Source of the DNA: Brucella intermedia LMG 3301
GTDB taxonomy: Bacteria; Pseudomonadota; Alphaproteobacteria; Rhizobiales; Rhizobiaceae
Direction: 5' to 3'
Length of the DNA stretch: 64,000 bases
Assembly: GCF_000182645.1 (NCBI RefSeq)
Contig: NZ_ACQA01000002.1
Span: 310,001-374,000, forward strand
Notes under the pieces: generated by a model
Databases searched by the model: none
The model's input: only the letters and a program-made list of their open reading frames with translations
What the model was told of the DNA's origin: nothing
In this document: positions 55,408-63,562 of the stretch, piece after piece
Layout of the letters: each line of letters opens with the position of its first letter
Numbering within the stretch: position 1 is the first letter of the stretch
Position numbers and translations under genes: made by a program

Positions 55408-55431
55408 ATTAGCGTATGATTATATGCTAAT
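55408..55431. promoter_or_regulatory. Operator-like dyad over the promoter of the second uptake operon
   Basis: ATTAGCGTAT (55408-55417) and ATATGCTAAT (55422-55431) are inverted copies matching at nine of ten positions around a four-base centre. Read on the minus strand, a perfect TATAAT (55424-55419) lies in the centre, a likely -10 for the binding protein gene, though no good -35 is seen. The sequence differs from the TetR operator at 46746-46786, so a different regulator is expected. Confidence 0.55.
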
Positions 55432-55462
55432 CCTGCAGGATTCCGCTCAGGGAGTCACAAGG

Positions 55463-55491
55463 TCGGGGCCGTTCATGTCCCACGGCCCCGA
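55463..55491. terminator. GC-rich hairpin downstream of the RidA gene
   Basis: A perfect ten-base stem (55463-55472 with 55482-55491) has a nine-base loop. It lacks a T tract on either strand. Its position 29 bases after the RidA stop suggests a terminator or a processing/stability hairpin between RidA and the downstream uptake operon. Confidence 0.5.
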
Positions 55492-55519
55492 TAAGGCGAG
55501 TAACGCCGTGTGTCGGCGG

Positions 55520-55906
55520 CTACTGATTGCGTACCGCCATAGCCGTGACTTCGACCCGCATCTCCGGCGTGGCCAGCCCCGCCACGCCGACAGCGCAACG
55601 AACCGGAAAAGGTTTCTTGAAGAAGCGCAGGTAAACCTCGTTAAAGGCAGGACGTTCGTTGATATCGGTCAGGTAGATCGTCAAATGAATGACGTTTGCC
55701 AGGCTGCTGCCTGCCTTTTCAAGTGAAGTCCTGAGACTGTTGAGCGTGCATTCGCTCTGAGCGGTTATATCGCCGGTTTCCATTGTGCCATCTGCCCGGA
55801 TGGGAATATGCGTGGTTACCAGCAGGTTGCCGATACCTGCGACATCGGAGGAAATCTCGCTCTCATCCGTGTCTTCAAGGAAATAGGGCGTCGTGCTGTT
55901 TGTCAT
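55520..55906 (-). CDS. RidA family (YjgF/YER057c/UK114) protein
   Basis: The protein has 128 residues. The family core is SECTLNSLRTSLEKAGSSLANVIHLTIYLTDI...PVRCAVGVAGLATPEMRVEVTAMAV, with an arginine in PVRCAVGV at the usual active position. RidA proteins deaminate reactive enamines/imines to keto acids. This fits a neighbour FAD amine oxidase that would generate imines. Two ATGs lie six bases apart; GGAGA is correctly placed only for the inner one at 55906. Confidence 0.88.
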   Translation of the reverse strand: MTNSTTPYFLEDTDESEISSDVAGIGNLLVTTHIPIRADGTMETGDITAQSECTLNSLRTSLEKAGSSLANVIHLTIYLTDINERPAFNEVYLRFFKKPFPVRCAVGVAGLATPEMRVEVTAMAVRNQ

Positions 55907-56165
55907 GGTCATTCTCCAAGTGTCTCAAAAGTGTGAAGCGTTGTCGGACAGGTTGCCTGTTAAAACAAGCCGCATCGTGATGGACAAACCGCTCGAGAGC
56001 CGTTCTGGCACGCCTGACCGCTGATAGGTGGACACATGGTAGCAATAATGTGTACCGATCGGGGCGGGCAACCTATTGCGGTGGTGATCGGGCAGGTCTA
56101 AGAAACAGGGTTGGGAGCGAGGAGGCTTCCCCTCAACGACGACCGTTCCGGTCTGAAGGCAATCC

Positions 56166-57629
56166 ATGACAGAAAAACATTCTCATCGCGGGCTCGTTGT
56201 TGCCGCGATCATGGCAAGCATGGCCATGATTGCAGTCGAGGCGACAATCGTATCGACCGCAATGCCGCAGATCGCTGCGCAACTGGGCCAGCTCAATCTC
56301 TATTCCTGGGTTTTCTCATCGTTCCTCTTGACCCAGACCGCGACGACCGTCGTGTTTGGAAAACTGGCCGATATATACGGTCGCAAGCCAGTGCTGATTT
56401 TCGGCATCGCCCTTTTCCTGATCGCGTCGATACTGGCGGGCTTTGCATGGTCGATGCCTTCGATGATTGTCTTCCGGCTATTGCAGGGCATTGGGGCAGG
56501 GGCGATCCAGCCCGCATCCATGACTGTTGTCGCTGACCTTTTTCCGGGCGCACAGCGCAGCAAGGTTCAGGGATACCTCGCCAGCGTGTGGGCGCTGTCA
56601 GCCGTTGTCGGCCCGCTCCTTGGCAGCCTGATCATTCACAATCTCAGCTGGGCGTGGGTGTTCTGGATAAACGTGCCGGTCGGTATGCTGGCGGCGTCGG
56701 GCTTTCTCCTCTTCCTGCATGAAGAAAAACGCTCCAAGCCCGTATCGGTCGATGTGCTTGGCGCAGCGCTTTTTGCGGTCTCGATTTCATCCCTGATGAT
56801 TGCGCTTACCCTCATGGAAAGCGCTGTCTCGCCGGAAGCGGTTCTGGCATTGGTTCTCTTCGGCTTTTCGTTGGTTGCCTTCATCTGGCAGGAACGGCGC
56901 GCAAAGGAACCCATGGTCGCGCCCGGCTTGTGGCTGAAGCGACCGATAGCATTTTCCAATCTGGCGGTTTTCCTTGCCAGCATGTCGATCATGGGACTGA
57001 CGACGTTTCTGCCGATGTATGTGCAGACGGTTCTCGACCGTTCTCCGGTGGTCGCGGGCTTTGCGTTGACCATGCTGCTGCTCGGCTGGCCTTGCGGAGC
57101 GACGATTGCTTCGCGACAGTTTACGCGGTTTGGATTGCGTCCGATCATGATTGTCGGAAGCATTTGCATTCCGATCGGAACCTCCTTGCTGGTCATGCTT
57201 GACCCGTCAAGCTCGGCCACGATGGCGGGCGCCGGTTCGCTGATCATGGGTTTCGGAATGGGCCTGCTCAACATCGGGGCGCTGATCCTGACGCAGGACA
57301 GCGTGAACTGGTCCGAGCGCGGCAGTGCCACTGCATCGAATGTCTTTTCGCGCAATCTTGGCAGCACGCTCGGAGCAGCCATTCTGGGCGCGGTGCTGAC
57401 CTACGGTCTTGCCAACGCCAATCATGACCAGGCTATTACGTCAGACCAACTGCGGGATCTCCTGAATGGCGCCGACATGCTCATAGATCAGCAGGAACTT
57501 CGGCTAGCCCTTCAACATGCGCTGCACACGACTTTCATAGCGATGATGCTTATTGCCGTGTTGATCGTGCCAGCTTGTCTCTGTGTGCCGGGGGTTAAAC
57601 GGACATACGAAGAAAACGTGGTCACCTGA
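56166..57629 (+). CDS. MFS transporter, DHA2 (EmrB/QacA-type) family
   Basis: The protein has 487 residues with about 14 membrane segments. It carries MFS motif A (FGKLADIYGRKPV), the RLLQGIGAGAIQP drug-antiporter stretch and WVFWINVPVGM of the 14-helix DHA2 branch. It probably exports a drug or small organic molecule using the proton gradient; no EmrA-type adaptor gene is adjacent, so export would be across the inner membrane only. It is divergent from RidA, with 259 bases between them. It may export a by-product of the neighbouring catabolic genes, but this is only context. Confidence 0.9.
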   Translation: MTEKHSHRGLVVAAIMASMAMIAVEATIVSTAMPQIAAQLGQLNLYSWVFSSFLLTQTATTVVFGKLADIYGRKPVLIFGIALFLIASILAGFAWSMPSMIVFRLLQGIGAGAIQPASMTVVADLFPGAQRSKVQGYLASVWALSAVVGPLLGSLIIHNLSWAWVFWINVPVGMLAASGFLLFLHEEKRSKPVSVDVLGAALFAVSISSLMIALTLMESAVSPEAVLALVLFGFSLVAFIWQERRAKEPMVAPGLWLKRPIAFSNLAVFLASMSIMGLTTFLPMYVQTVLDRSPVVAGFALTMLLLGWPCGATIASRQFTRFGLRPIMIVGSICIPIGTSLLVMLDPSSSATMAGAGSLIMGFGMGLLNIGALILTQDSVNWSERGSATASNVFSRNLGSTLGAAILGAVLTYGLANANHDQAITSDQLRDLLNGADMLIDQQELRLALQHALHTTFIAMMLIAVLIVPACLCVPGVKRTYEENVVT

Positions 57630-57727
57630 TGCGTCGCTTTATTCACAGGTCGAGGATTCAGCTGGCGCTTGGCGCTGGCTGAACAGGTGACCTTGCAGAA
57701 ATCGTATGGAAATACACCTGAAAAAGC

Positions 57728-57754
57728 AAAAATCCCGGACAAAGCCGGGATTTT
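57728..57754. terminator. Terminator shared by tRNA-Gly and the MFS gene
   Basis: A perfect ten-base stem (57729-57738 with 57745-57754) has A runs on the left and Ts on the right. On the minus strand it is followed by TTTTTGCTTTTT and ends the tRNA transcript. Confidence 0.88.
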
Positions 57755-57777
57755 GTTGCCTGTACTTAACGGAAAAC

Positions 57778-57852
57778 TGGAGCGGGCGAAGGGATTCGAA
57801 CCCTCGACCCCAACCTTGGCAAGGTTGTGCTCTACCCCTGAGCTACACCCGC
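57778..57852 (-). tRNA. tRNA-Gly, anticodon GCC
   Basis: Read on the minus strand this is a complete cloverleaf starting GCGGGTGTAGCTCAG. The acceptor stem 57852-57846 pairs with 57788-57782, including one T-G pair. The anticodon loop CTTGCCAAG gives GCC, and the T loop GGTTCGAATCC is standard. The discriminator base is T, as for tRNA-Gly, and CCA is encoded (57780-57778). A promoter lies upstream and a terminator downstream. Confidence 0.97.
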
Positions 57853-57882
57853 TCGCGCCAGTCGTTTCCGTCAGGCAGGCGG

Positions 57883-57911
57883 TATATGAACTAACGCTTC
57901 TGAGATTGCAA
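57883..57911 (-). promoter_or_regulatory. Promoter of tRNA-Gly
   Basis: On the minus strand TTGCAA (57911-57906) and CATATA (57888-57883) are separated by 17 bases. This predicts a start near 57876, some 24 bases before the mature tRNA 5' end. Confidence 0.65.
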
Positions 57912-58238
57912 CAGGGAAATTACATGAAAATGTCATTTCGACGAAATTGGCTGTGAGGCGTTGGCTAACTATCTGTATTCATGTCGTTATTTTGAGGTGC
58001 AGGGGCTGGTTTCAGCTGTGATTTCTTCCCCGGACAGGAGACAGGCGCCTGCTCGGGGCGCTGAATTCTGTAGGATTGGTGCGAGTCAGACCGCAGTGCT
58101 TCGGACAAGCAATCCAATTTGTTTTGCGTGGTTTCTAAGCCTCTATCCTTGGTCTATAAGCTGTGGTGTGTCGCCGAAGCGTGAGGAGCGCGGCGACATG
58201 TGCAACATATTCAATGCCGAACAGAATGGGGTGGGACC
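57912..58238. other. Intergenic region between tRNA-Gly and the YbaK-type gene
   Basis: I see no supported gene in these 327 bases. A perfect eight-base hairpin, TGTCGCCG (58169-58176) with CGGCGACA (58191-58198), lies 40 bases before the next ATG and would sit in that gene's leader. Its role is unknown. Confidence 0.5.
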
Positions 58239-58754
58239 ATGCCTTTGTCGCCGAGCGAACTGCACGACTATCTTGATAAACTCGGTATCGAAGTAAAGAC
58301 TGTTGAACATCCTCCCTTGTTCACGGTTGCCGATTCCCAAAGCCTGCGCGGTGAAATTCCGGGCGGTCACACGAAGAATCTCTTCTTGAAAGACAAGAAG
58401 GACAATTTCTTTCTCGTGACGGTCGAGGAGGACGCGGTGGTCGATCTGAAATCGATCCATCAACTGATCGGTGCGGCAAGCCGTGTTTCGTTCGGCAAGC
58501 CGGAAAAGCTGATGGATTATCTGGGTGTGATTCCCGGTTCGGTCACCGTATTCGGCGCTGTCAACGATACCGCACACAATGTGCAGGTGATCCTCGATGC
58601 CGATCTCATGAAGCATGATGTCATTAATGGGCATCCGCTGACCAACGAAGCCACGACTTCCATCAAGCGCGACGATCTGGTTGCTTTCCTCAAGTCCACA
58701 GGACACGAACCGCGCATTCTGGCCGTTTCCGAGCGTGCCAAGGCTGATGCTTAG
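58239..58754 (+). CDS. YbaK/ProX-type aminoacyl-tRNA deacylase domain protein
   Basis: This free-standing editing domain of 171 residues hydrolyses misacylated tRNA; the ProX/ProXp-ala group clears Ala-tRNA-Pro. Conserved parts are TVEHPPLFTVADSQSL, GGHTKNLFLKDKK with the catalytic-site lysine, KSIHQLIGAASRVSFG and GSVTVFGAVNDT. I chose the ATG at 58239, which has GGGTGGG upstream. Many alphaproteobacterial prolyl-tRNA synthetases lack the built-in editing domain, so a trans-acting protein makes sense. It is monocistronic. Confidence 0.9.
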   Translation: MPLSPSELHDYLDKLGIEVKTVEHPPLFTVADSQSLRGEIPGGHTKNLFLKDKKDNFFLVTVEEDAVVDLKSIHQLIGAASRVSFGKPEKLMDYLGVIPGSVTVFGAVNDTAHNVQVILDADLMKHDVINGHPLTNEATTSIKRDDLVAFLKSTGHEPRILAVSERAKADA

Positions 58755-58949
58755 GTATAGACTGGTGGTCGGAACGGCAGTTTTCCCACGCGGCGATTGG
58801 CGATTGAAGTGGGAAACAGAAGCGCTAAGTTACAGCGCAACTGCTGAATCGACCGTCTTGAAATTGGCTTTCGAAGATACGAACTGAATGAACGACGCGG
58901 GCTTGCATGCGGAGCGTTGCATCGACCGGAAAATACGAAGGAATTTCTT

Positions 58950-59912
58950 ATGAGCAGCCAAAACAATCCTTATGCTGGCGCGGGTGGCCAGATGACGGCG
59001 AATGTCTCTTTCGGCGCGCCGCAGGCCGCTGCTGGAGGAGCGGATCTCGTCAAGGACACCACGACGGCAGGCTTTCAGGCGGATGTAATCGCAGAATCCC
59101 GCAAGCAGCCGGTGCTGGTGGATTTCTGGGCGCCATGGTGCGGTCCCTGCAAGCAGTTGACCCCGATCATTGAAAAGGCGGTCCGCGAGGCTGGCGGCGC
59201 CGTCAAGCTGGTCAAGATGAATATCGACGACCATCCGGCGATTGCCGGCCAGCTTGGCATTCAATCCATTCCGGCAGTCATTGCTTTCGTCAACGGTCAG
59301 CCGGTTGACGGTTTCATGGGAGCTGTCCCTGAATCGAAGGTGAAGGAGTTCATCGCCAAGGTTGGTGGGCCGAGTGACGCGGAAACTGCAATTGCCGAGG
59401 CAATCGCGGCGGCGAACGAACTGGTTGAAGCTGGCGATTTCGTTCAGGCGTCGGAGATATTCTCGTCGATCCTTCATGCAGTCCCGGATAATGTCGACGC
59501 AGTCGTCGGTCTTGCGACCTGCCTTCTGGAATCCGGCGACGCGGAAAAGGCGCGGGAAATTCTGGCCCAGATTCCGGCAGACAAGCAGAACGCGCCTGCC
59601 GTCCGGGCGCTGGAAGCGCGCCTTGCACTGGCCGACCAGGTCAAGCTCATCGGTGATCCGATTGAACTCGAAAAGCGAATTCAGGCTGATTCCAATGATT
59701 ATCAGGCCCGGTTCGATCTTGCGCAGGTGCGTAACGCGCAGGGGCGGCGTGAAGATGCGGCCAATGAGCTGCTTTTCATCATGAAGGCCAGCCGCGAGTG
59801 GAACGATGACGGCGCGCGCAAGCAGTTGCTCCAGTTCTTCGAGGCATGGGGCAATGCCGATCCCGCGACGCTCGGCGCACGGCGCAAGCTGTCGTCGCTT
59901 CTGTTTTCCTGA
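58950..59912 (+). CDS. Thioredoxin-TPR protein (CnoX-like co-chaperedoxin)
   Basis: The protein has 320 residues. An N-terminal glycine/alanine-rich stretch is followed by a thioredoxin domain with the intact redox motif WCGPC (63-67) and cis-proline SIPAVIAF. From about residue 165 helical tetratricopeptide-like repeats follow (ANELVEAGDFVQASEIFSSI, VVGLATCLLESGDAEKAREI). This is the architecture of CnoX/YbbN, which protects chaperone substrates from oxidation. Unlike E. coli CnoX, which has SxxC, both cysteines are present, so reductase activity is expected. It starts a group with the Lon-domain and Trm112-like genes. Confidence 0.92.
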   Translation: MSSQNNPYAGAGGQMTANVSFGAPQAAAGGADLVKDTTTAGFQADVIAESRKQPVLVDFWAPWCGPCKQLTPIIEKAVREAGGAVKLVKMNIDDHPAIAGQLGIQSIPAVIAFVNGQPVDGFMGAVPESKVKEFIAKVGGPSDAETAIAEAIAAANELVEAGDFVQASEIFSSILHAVPDNVDAVVGLATCLLESGDAEKAREILAQIPADKQNAPAVRALEARLALADQVKLIGDPIELEKRIQADSNDYQARFDLAQVRNAQGRREDAANELLFIMKASREWNDDGARKQLLQFFEAWGNADPATLGARRKLSSLLFS

Positions 59913-59928
59913 CCGCAAGCGGTCGGGA

Positions 59929-59963
59929 GCATGGCGGACAAATTGCGCTTTGCCCCGCCATGC
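59929..59963 (+). terminator. Hairpin between the thioredoxin-TPR and Lon-domain genes
   Basis: A perfect nine-base stem, GCATGGCGG (59929-59937) with CCGCCATGC (59955-59963), has a 17-base loop. No T tract follows, so it may attenuate or stabilise rather than terminate. Confidence 0.4.
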
Positions 59964-60014
59964 GGATTCCAACTGTTAGGGCGCATGTCGCGTGAGCCCT
60001 AAAGGGAGGTTGTA

Positions 60015-60710
60015 ATGCAAGTGGGCAATGCCCGTTACAGGACGGGCGCGGATATTCCTGAGACTGTGCCGGTTTTCCCGTTGAAAGGGGCGCTGCTTCT
60101 GCCCGGTGGCCAGCTTCCGCTCAACATTTTCGAACCGCGCTATCTGGCGATGGTCGAGAATGCTTTGGCCGGCAAGCGCATCATCGGCATGATCCAGCCC
60201 AAAATCGACGGCGAGGATGATGAGCCGACCGACGAGCTGGACGAAAGCCTTCGCCCGCAGTTGAGCAGTGTCGGTTGTCTTGGCCGTATCACCACTTTTG
60301 CCGAAACCGGCGATGGCCGGTTGCTGATCACCTTGCAGGGCATCTGCCGTTTTCGCGTGCGCGAGGAGATCAATTGCCGCCAGCCTTATCGGCAGTGCCG
60401 GATCATGCCGTTCCTTGCCGACCTGGAGCAGTCGCGGGAGTCATCGGAGATCGACCGTGAAGCCTTGCTGGGTGCGTTCCGGGATTATCTCGAGGCGCAC
60501 AATCTGGAAGCCGATTGGGATAGCATCGCGCGGGCAAACAACGAGACCCTCGTCAATGCGCTCTCCATCATGTCGCCTTTCGGCCCGGCTGAAAAACAGG
60601 CGCTTCTGGAAGCCCCGGATTTGAAGACGCGTGCAGCGACGTTGATCGCCATCACCGAAATGGTGCTGGCCCGAGTGAAGGACGACGATTTCGGATCGCG
60701 TTTACAGTAG
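60015..60710 (+). CDS. Lon protease substrate-binding (LON-SB) domain protein
   Basis: The protein of 231 residues contains only the N-terminal domain of Lon: [43 protein letters not shown] and [14 protein letters not shown]. It has no ATPase or protease domain. Such proteins are widespread in alphaproteobacteria beside thioredoxin-TPR and Trm112 genes; their function is not established. GGGAGG lies upstream of the ATG at 60015. Confidence 0.9.
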   Translation: MQVGNARYRTGADIPETVPVFPLKGALLLPGGQLPLNIFEPRYLAMVENALAGKRIIGMIQPKIDGEDDEPTDELDESLRPQLSSVGCLGRITTFAETGDGRLLITLQGICRFRVREEINCRQPYRQCRIMPFLADLEQSRESSEIDREALLGAFRDYLEAHNLEADWDSIARANNETLVNALSIMSPFGPAEKQALLEAPDLKTRAATLIAITEMVLARVKDDDFGSRLQ

Positions 60711-60727
60711 ATTTCAGGAATAGGATC

Positions 60728-60922
60728 ATGGACGACAAGACGGAAACCGGCAATATCGACGTGCGCCTGCTGGAACTTCTCGTATGCCCTATAACCAAAG
60801 GGGCGCTGGAGTATGACGCGGAACATGGGGAACTGATCTCGCACAAGGCAAAGCTTGCCTATCCGGTCCGGGGCGGCATTCCCATCATGCTGCCGTCAGA
60901 AGCGCGCAGTTTGACGGAGTGA
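60728..60922 (+). CDS. Trm112/YcaR family small protein
   Basis: The protein has 64 residues with the pattern [17 protein letters not shown]...[18 protein letters not shown]. Only one of the four zinc cysteines of eukaryotic Trm112 remains. Family members activate methyltransferases or accompany lipid A genes. It lies 17 bases after the LON-SB gene, probably in the same operon. Confidence 0.9.
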   Translation: MDDKTETGNIDVRLLELLVCPITKGALEYDAEHGELISHKAKLAYPVRGGIPIMLPSEARSLTE

Positions 60923-61095
60923 TCGCGGGCCTTTCTGGTGCTGGCTGGAGGCTTGACGCGCCGGGCCATGTCTGCTTTTTCCGCTGTTATATAATTTCCA
61001 CACAAGCCCCTATCTTTTTCATTAGTTTCAGCCACGCGCATTATTGCTTGTCGGACAACGGGGCTCTATAACCCTCGCGGAACTTGATAAAGATG

Positions 61096-61207
61096 ATGGC
61101 GGACGGCCTCCTGCTGTTTGTTGTTGTCGTGAATTTGAACGTGATATTCTTGAAAAAGCGGATCTCCGTTTTGCGGAATATGCGAAATAAAACAGAGGCT
61201 TGGCATT
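61096..61207 (+). promoter_or_regulatory. Leader region of leuB with a branched-chain-amino-acid-rich reading frame
   Basis: From ATG at 61093/61096 a frame reads [20 protein letters not shown], dense in Leu and Val codons, just upstream of leuB. It resembles attenuator leader peptides of branched-chain biosynthesis operons. However, the frame does not stop before leuB (it runs to 61356), and the only hairpin (around AAAAGCGGATCTCCGTTTT) lacks a T tract, so attenuation is only suggested. Confidence 0.3.
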
Positions 61208-62323
61208 ATGGCATCCAGAAAACTCCTTCTCCTGCCCGGCGACGGCATCGGCCCAGAGGCGATGGCGGAAGTCCGCAAGATCATCGCTTTCCTCAACTCA
61301 GGCCTCAATCTCGGTTTCGAGACGGAAGAAGGTCTGGTTGGCGGTTCCGCCTATGATGCGCATGGTCAGGCGATTTCCGATGCGGATATGGAGAAGGCTC
61401 TGGCCGCCGATGCCGTGCTTTTCGGTGCCGTTGGCGGTCCGAAGTGGGACAGCGTGCCCTATGAAGTGCGCCCTGAAGCCGGTCTTCTGCGTCTGCGCAA
61501 GGACATGCAGCTTTATGCAAATCTTCGCCCGGCCATCTGCTATCCGGCGCTGGCCCATTCTTCCTCGCTGAAGCCGGAAGTTATCGAAGGTCTCGATATC
61601 CTCATCCTGCGCGAGCTGACCGGCGGCGTCTATTTCGGGGAGCCGAAGGAAATCATCGACCTCGGCAACGGCCAGAAGCGCGGCATCGATACGCAGGTCT
61701 ACGACACCTACGAAATCGAACGTATCGCTGATGTCGCCTTCGAGTTGGCGCGCACGCGCCGCAACAAGGTCACGTCGATGGAAAAGCGCAACGTGATGAA
61801 GTCGGGCGTCCTGTGGAATCAGGTCGTCACCGCGCGTCACAAGGAAAAGCATGCCGACGTGGAACTGGAACATATGCTGGCCGATGCTGGCGGCATGCAA
61901 CTCGTGCGCTGGCCGAAGCAGTTCGACGTCATCGTCACGGACAACCTGTTCGGCGATATGCTGTCGGACGTGGCCGCGATGCTGACCGGCTCGCTCGGCA
62001 TGCTGCCGTCGGCTTCGCTCGGTGCGGTCGATTCCAAAACCGGCAAGCGCAAGGCGCTTTACGAGCCGGTTCACGGTTCGGCACCGGATATCGCCGGCAA
62101 GGGCGTTGCCAACCCGATTGCGATGATTGCTTCGCTTGCCATGTGCCTGCGTTATTCGTTCAATCTCGTCGACGAAGCGGATCGTCTGGAAGCAGCGATT
62201 GCACAGGTTCTCGATGATGGCCTGCGCACTGCTGACATCTGGTCGGAAGGCAAGTCCAAGGTCGGCACCGTCGAAATGGGTGACGCAATCCTCGACAAGT
62301 TCTCCAAGCTTTCCGCTGCATAA
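61208..62323 (+). CDS. leuB: 3-isopropylmalate dehydrogenase
   Basis: This enzyme of 371 residues oxidises and decarboxylates 3-isopropylmalate to 2-oxoisocaproate (leucine synthesis). It has [16 protein letters not shown] at the N-terminus, [16 protein letters not shown] (substrate arginines), [25 protein letters not shown] with the metal aspartates, and the NAD-binding [14 protein letters not shown]. It is monocistronic here; leuC and leuD are not in the window. A terminator follows. Confidence 0.96.
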   Translation: MASRKLLLLPGDGIGPEAMAEVRKIIAFLNSGLNLGFETEEGLVGGSAYDAHGQAISDADMEKALAADAVLFGAVGGPKWDSVPYEVRPEAGLLRLRKDMQLYANLRPAICYPALAHSSSLKPEVIEGLDILILRELTGGVYFGEPKEIIDLGNGQKRGIDTQVYDTYEIERIADVAFELARTRRNKVTSMEKRNVMKSGVLWNQVVTARHKEKHADVELEHMLADAGGMQLVRWPKQFDVIVTDNLFGDMLSDVAAMLTGSLGMLPSASLGAVDSKTGKRKALYEPVHGSAPDIAGKGVANPIAMIASLAMCLRYSFNLVDEADRLEAAIAQVLDDGLRTADIWSEGKSKVGTVEMGDAILDKFSKLSAA

Positions 62324-62348
62324 GCGCGACAGGATCGCTTGATATATG

Positions 62349-62382
62349 GCCCGTCATGCAATCTGCGTGGCGGGCTTTTCTT
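62349..62382 (+). terminator. Intrinsic terminator after leuB
   Basis: A 12-base stem with two G-U pairs (62349-62360 with 62364-62375) has a three-base loop and is followed by TTTTCTTTTTT. Confidence 0.88.
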
Positions 62383-62443
62383 TTTTGAATAAGTGCCCGA
62401 TTTGAGGCTGTAAATTCCTGCTTCGCTGCATAAGAATAGCGGC

Positions 62444-63496
62444 ATGTTGTTCACGCTCCCTGATCAAAACAAACTTTACGATGCACTTGTCGCCCGCGAT
62501 GCCGCTTTTGAGGGCAGGGCCTATGTCGGCGTTATCTCGACTGGAATTTTCTGCCGCCTGACCTGTCCGGCGCGCAAACCGAAACCGGAAAACTGCCGTT
62601 TCTTCGCATCGGTTGCCGAATGCATGGCCGACGGATTCAGGCCCTGCAAAAGATGCCATCCGTTACAGCCCGCCGCCGAAGCGGAACCAGCCGTCAGGAA
62701 GCTTCTCGACGCCCTTGAAGCCGAACCGGAGCGGCGCTGGGGCGAAGAGGATGTGGCCCGGCTGGGGCTTGATCCTTCGACCGTCCGTCGCAGTTTCCGC
62801 CGCCATTTCGGAATGACGTTTCTCGAAATGGCGCGGCAGGAGCGCCTGCGGCACGGGTTCCAGGCGCTTGCCGATGGCGGGCGTGTGATCGATGCGCAGA
62901 TCGACGCGGGATTTGAATCTCCCGAAGCTTTCCGCAGCGCCTTTGCGCGTATTCTCGGACTGCCGCCCGGAAAATTGCGCGGCGATGGCTTGCTGCGGGC
63001 CGATTGGATCAGGACGCCGCTCGGTACGATGATCGCCATCTGTGACGCGCGAAACCTGCATCTTCTCGAATTCGTCGATCGCAAGGCGCTGCCCGCTGAG
63101 CTCAAGAAACTATATGCCACCTGCCGCGGCGATCTGGGGATTGGCCGTTTCGACACGCATGATCTTGTCGAGCGACAGCTGAATGCCTTTTTCGAGGGCA
63201 ATTCCCCGACGTTCGACCTGCCGCTGGTTCTGCATGGCAGTGCTTTCACGCAGCATGTCTGGCGCGAACTTCAGAATATCCGGGCAGGGGACACGCGTAG
63301 CTACAGCGAACTTGCGCAGGCCATGGAAAAGCCGCTTGCGGTGCGCGCGGTGGCGCGGGCCAACGGGGCGAACCAGATTGCCATCATTATCCCTTGTCAT
63401 CGCGTGATCGGCGCGGACGGATCGCTGACGGGCTACGGTGGCGGTCTGTGGCGCAAGCAGAAGCTGATCGAAATCGAGGCGCAATACCGCCGATAG
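62444..63496 (+). CDS. ada: Bifunctional Ada: methylphosphotriester-sensing activator and O6-methylguanine-DNA methyltransferase
   Basis: The protein has 350 residues with the full Ada layout. The N-terminal zinc domain has Cys37, Cys41, Cys68 and Cys71 (E. coli 38, 42, 69, 72), so the Cys37 acceptor is kept. An AraC-type HTH (residues 95-175; DPSTVRRSFRRHFGMTFLEM) follows. The C-terminal methyltransferase has the acceptor Cys318 in IIPCHRVIGADGSLTGYGGG. It repairs alkylated DNA and, once methylated, activates its own and other repair genes. No alkB or alkA lies beside it in the window. Confidence 0.94.
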   Translation: MLFTLPDQNKLYDALVARDAAFEGRAYVGVISTGIFCRLTCPARKPKPENCRFFASVAECMADGFRPCKRCHPLQPAAEAEPAVRKLLDALEAEPERRWGEEDVARLGLDPSTVRRSFRRHFGMTFLEMARQERLRHGFQALADGGRVIDAQIDAGFESPEAFRSAFARILGLPPGKLRGDGLLRADWIRTPLGTMIAICDARNLHLLEFVDRKALPAELKKLYATCRGDLGIGRFDTHDLVERQLNAFFEGNSPTFDLPLVLHGSAFTQHVWRELQNIRAGDTRSYSELAQAMEKPLAVRAVARANGANQIAIIIPCHRVIGADGSLTGYGGGLWRKQKLIEIEAQYRR

Positions 63497-63515
63497 TACA
63501 CCATACGAACATGAA

Positions 63516-63548
63516 AACGCCGCCCCTGGAGGCGGCGTTCCGTTTTTT
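63516..63548. terminator. Terminator between ada and the MHS transporter gene
   Basis: A perfect nine-base stem (63516-63524 with 63531-63539) with a six-base loop is followed by CCGTTTTTT. The A run on the left supports use by the convergent gene as well. Confidence 0.85.
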
Positions 63549-63562
63549 GCGGTTGACGATGG

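Noticed and set aside
57669..57956. Short frame reading through tRNA-Gly (ERAKGFEPSTPTLARLCSTP)
   Set aside because: It is the well-known spurious translation of a tRNA gene's antisense strand and not a protein.
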